A stretch of 64,000 nt of DNA, from NCBI RefSeq assembly GCF_032191465.1, contig NZ_JAQOUE010000001.1, positions 1,426,001 to 1,490,000 of the forward strand, written 5' to 3'. Positions 61,851 through 64,000 of the stretch are shown here, one piece after another; positions within the stretch are counted from its first letter, which is position 1, and each line of letters begins with the position of its first letter. Both the position numbers and the translations under genes were made by a program. The notes under the pieces were generated by a model. The model saw only the letters and a program-made list of their open reading frames with translations. It did not search any database and was not told the DNA's origin. The stretch is from Candidatus Nitronereus thalassa (GTDB lineage Bacteria > Nitrospirota > Nitrospiria > Nitrospirales > UBA8639).

Positions 61851-62834
61851 TTATTTCTTAAACACTTCAGGATTCACGCAATACGGTAAGTCTTCGCCCG
61901 CTAAACCTGCACGAAGATTTTCTGCAGCCATCAAAGCCATTTTTCTACGAGTAGCCACCGAGGCACTCGCAATATGCGGCACCACCAAGCAGTTGGGCAA
62001 GGTTAACAGAGGATCATCCACCGAGATCGGTTCGGGGTCAGTAACATCCAAGGCTGCATAGGCAATGTTTTGATTTCTGAGGGCATCATATAAGGCCTTC
62101 GAATCCACAACCCTACCCCGTGACGTATTAATCAGAATAGCCGTGCGCTTCATACGATTGAGAACCTTCTTATCAATCAATTGTTGGGTTTCAGATGTCA
62201 GGGGAACATGCAAACTGAGAAAGTCGGATTCTGCAATTACTCGATCAAATGAAACTTGTTCCACGTTAGCCTGGGCAAGTAGTTCGCTGGGAATGGGCCG
62301 CGAATGGTTGACTAATACCCGCATACCAAACCCATGCGCCCGCTTCGCCACAGCCTGACCAATTCGCCCAAATCCAATAATCCCTGCCGTCGCACCATTA
62401 ACATCTTGACCGACAAACAGGGCGGGATCCCAAGCCCCCCAACGCCCGGCCTTCACAAATTCCGCTGCCTCACCAATTCGCCGACCAGCAGCCATGAGCA
62501 AGGCGAAGGCAAAATCTGCTGTAGTTTCGGTCAAAACCCCAGGGGTGTTCCCAACAGGAATTTTCCGTTTCGTGCAGGCCTGTATATCGATATGATCAAA
62601 TCCAACAGCCATCGTACTGACCACACGAAGCCGTGGAGCCAGCGATAACAATGCTTCATCAATCGTATCTGTCAGTAAGCAATACAGGCCATCCACCTCT
62701 GAAACTTTTTCACACAACTCATTTCGCGGGATTGGCTCTTCTCCAGACCAGAGCTCAACATCGGCAAAGCTTTTAATCGCTTCTAAGCCTGCTTCGGGAA
62801 TCCGTCGGGTTACCAGAACGCGAGTCTTTGCCAT
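61851..62834 (-). CDS. D-2-hydroxyacid dehydrogenase (glyoxylate/hydroxypyruvate reductase type)
   Basis: A 327-residue NAD(P)-dependent dehydrogenase. The nucleotide site reads GIIGFGRIGQAVAKRAHGFG. The catalytic Arg is in INTSRGRVVDS, Glu in DVTDPEPIS and His in VPHIASAS. The closest general class is glyoxylate/hydroxypyruvate reductase (GyaR, D-glycerate dehydrogenase). The lack of an ACT domain argues against SerA. The ATG at 62834 lies 24 bases after the antiporter stop. An in-frame start at 62897 would overlap that gene. Confidence 0.9.
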   Translation of the reverse strand: MAKTRVLVTRRIPEAGLEAIKSFADVELWSGEEPIPRNELCEKVSEVDGLYCLLTDTIDEALLSLAPRLRVVSTMAVGFDHIDIQACTKRKIPVGNTPGVLTETTADFAFALLMAAGRRIGEAAEFVKAGRWGAWDPALFVGQDVNGATAGIIGFGRIGQAVAKRAHGFGMRVLVNHSRPIPSELLAQANVEQVSFDRVIAESDFLSLHVPLTSETQQLIDKKVLNRMKRTAILINTSRGRVVDSKALYDALRNQNIAYAALDVTDPEPISVDDPLLTLPNCLVVPHIASASVATRRKMALMAAENLRAGLAGEDLPYCVNPEVFKK

Positions 62835-62857
62835 GAACAAGGGATTACCTTTTATCT

Positions 62858-63862
62858 CTATATGACCGTCACCAAGACCACGAAAGCCAGATAGCATAAA
62901 CCATTTAGAATCACGTGGTGCGGTTGCAGGCTCTGACGCCTAGCCAACACCAACAGATAGGTCGTCGCCAAAAAGGTCAGCCCCATTCCTAGCAGAACTT
63001 CTTTCCGGGGAACCCAGGGCGTTAACATCACGCCAAGTGCCGGAAGGAGACTCCCTTGGAACACCATCGCACCGGTGATATTCCCGAATGCCAGAGTATC
63101 GCGGCCACGCCGTATCCACAAAATACTATTTACTTTCTCTGGCAACTCAGTCGCTACCGGCACGATTAACAACGACAAGGCTAATGTCGAAATTCCCAAC
63201 CACGCGGCCAAATGCTCCACGCCAAAAACAAATCCCTTGGCTCCTCCTACAATAAGCGCGAGCCCCAACAATAGTTGGATTATAATCGTGACGAGATTTT
63301 CCGGCAGCTTGATTTTGCTAAGAAACAGGGGATGATCGGCCTCTGTCCCATGACCCTGTTCGACCAATCCACGTGACGCACGAATAGTCAGCATGAGATA
63401 AATCATATAACTGAGAGTTAAGCCAAACGCGATCGTCACCCGAGTGACCCGCCATTCCACGGGAATAAACACCGCAATGGTGGCTAACAAAAAGGCAAAT
63501 AAAAACCAATGCAGATCCCGGAGTAACCCTGTCGGTTCTGGGCGAAAATAGCTGTTCCAGCCCCGACGATGCGCCGCAAACATTCCCATGAGAAACAAGG
63601 TCAAGGTTGAAAGCATTAGCGGTGCACCCAGGATCGCCCCGACTCCGACCTCATGGCGTGTTTCCAGACTGGCAGAACTCGCCACTACCGCCACGATTGG
63701 CACCATGGCCTCGGGTAATGCCGTGCCCACGGCTGCAAAAATCGACCCAGTCACCCCCTCGGATATACCTAACCGTTCGCCGAGATGCTCTAGGGCATTG
63801 GTAAAGACTTCGGCCCCGATCAATATTAAAAAAAGCGCCAGTAGTAGAATCCAAAGTTCCAT
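62858..63862 (-). CDS. Cation/Ca2+ exchanger-family membrane protein
   Basis: A 334-residue inner-membrane protein with about ten hydrophobic segments. The two inverted alpha-repeats of the CaCA family are visible as GSIFAAVGTALPEAMVPI near residue 40 and LLIVPVATELPEKVNSI near residue 230. Each carries the ion-binding Glu. A soluble linker with LVEQGHGTEADHP separates the halves. It would exchange Ca2+ or another cation for H+ or Na+. It lies upstream of the dehydrogenase, probably in one transcript. Confidence 0.87.
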   Translation of the reverse strand: MELWILLLALFLILIGAEVFTNALEHLGERLGISEGVTGSIFAAVGTALPEAMVPIVAVVASSASLETRHEVGVGAILGAPLMLSTLTLFLMGMFAAHRRGWNSYFRPEPTGLLRDLHWFLFAFLLATIAVFIPVEWRVTRVTIAFGLTLSYMIYLMLTIRASRGLVEQGHGTEADHPLFLSKIKLPENLVTIIIQLLLGLALIVGGAKGFVFGVEHLAAWLGISTLALSLLIVPVATELPEKVNSILWIRRGRDTLAFGNITGAMVFQGSLLPALGVMLTPWVPRKEVLLGMGLTFLATTYLLVLARRQSLQPHHVILNGLCYLAFVVLVTVI

Positions 63863-64000
63863 TGTCGTCTCACTTTATCCATCGAACCTCATTTGTCAGC
63901 AGAAGCCAATACCCTCCGTCTTTTGCCGTATACCAAGCCTCTTGCTCCCCGAACAAAATATACAATAGACTATGCCTATGGACGATTGGATGTGGATTGC

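Noticed and set aside
63972-64000. Start of a possible + strand gene (ATGCCTATGGACGATTGG) at the right edge, with TATACAAT just upstream.
   Set aside because: Only nine codons are visible and there is no ribosome site, so a gene cannot be supported.
1-64000. CRISPR arrays, tRNA or rRNA genes, insertion sequences and phage genes.
   Set aside because: Reading the sequence showed no regularly spaced repeats, no cloverleaf candidates and no transposase, integrase or phage structural motifs. A tRNAscan or ISfinder run would be needed for certainty.

Overview
The window reads as a chromosomal segment of a Nitrospirota bacterium, most likely Nitrospira-like (a nitrite oxidiser or close relative). 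The support is a compact set of reductive TCA cycle genes: both ATP-citrate lyase subunits, aconitase, a fumarate reductase/succinate dehydrogenase pair, succinyl-CoA synthetase, and a five-gene 2-oxoacid:ferredoxin oxidoreductase set. The placement is inferred from gene content, not from a marker-gene phylogeny. By eye the G+C content is moderate, around or a little below 50%. No rRNA, tRNA, CRISPR array or recognisable transposase was seen.

Layout. (1) 1-19.2 kb is an exopolysaccharide (EPS) and envelope region. It holds a partial YetA/PcRGLX-like protein at the left edge, a glycosyltransferase, a serine-acetyltransferase-like enzyme and an outer-membrane beta-barrel protein. carB and carA follow, then a lone UDP-glucuronate decarboxylase on the + strand. 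Next comes a minus-strand block of two export proteins, a tyrosine autokinase, an initiating sugar transferase, a polysaccharide deacetylase and a NusG/RfaH-like antiterminator. Two bactofilins diverge from this block. (2) 19.3-30.3 kb is mostly housekeeping: YdcF-like protein, AzoR, Xaa-Pro aminopeptidase, a permuted papain-fold hydrolase, a STAS protein, RecQ, a DeaD-type RNA helicase and two unknowns. (3) 30.3-34.1 kb looks accessory. An FAD-dependent oxidoreductase carries an N-terminal lysine-rich tail built from 11-residue repeats and is bracketed by two inverted copies of a short intergenic repeat. Beside it lies an orphan protein with a possible PD-(D/E)XK-like motif. (4) 34.1-45.5 kb holds a SnoaL-like protein and an FKBP isomerase, then the rTCA gene run aclB-aclA-acn-frdB-frdA-sucC-sucD. 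(5) 45.7-49.5 kb is a minor-pseudopilin cluster with its prepilin peptidase. (6) 49.6-53.5 kb holds a GerE-type regulator, rlmB, cysS, a DedA-like protein and surE. (7) 53.6-58 kb is the 2-oxoacid:ferredoxin oxidoreductase operon, closed by a strong terminator. (8) 58.4-63.9 kb holds an M23 peptidase, cutA, a lipoprotein, thrH, a 2-hydroxyacid dehydrogenase and a cation/Ca2+ exchanger-family protein.

How it works together. ATP-citrate lyase splits citrate into acetyl-CoA and oxaloacetate. Succinyl-CoA synthetase, the ferredoxin-dependent carboxylating enzyme and aconitase then regenerate citrate, so much of an autotrophic rTCA cycle lies within 23 kb. Malate dehydrogenase, fumarase and isocitrate dehydrogenase are not in the window. 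The EPS genes would make lipid-linked sugar repeats, modify and export them, with the antiterminator probably acting on the long operon and bactofilins giving a possible cytoskeletal link to the envelope. The features most worth a second look are the hendecad-repeat FAD oxidoreductase with its flanking repeats, the altered Walker A' motif of the tyrosine kinase, the truncated sugar transferase, and the non-canonical fumarate reductase pair.
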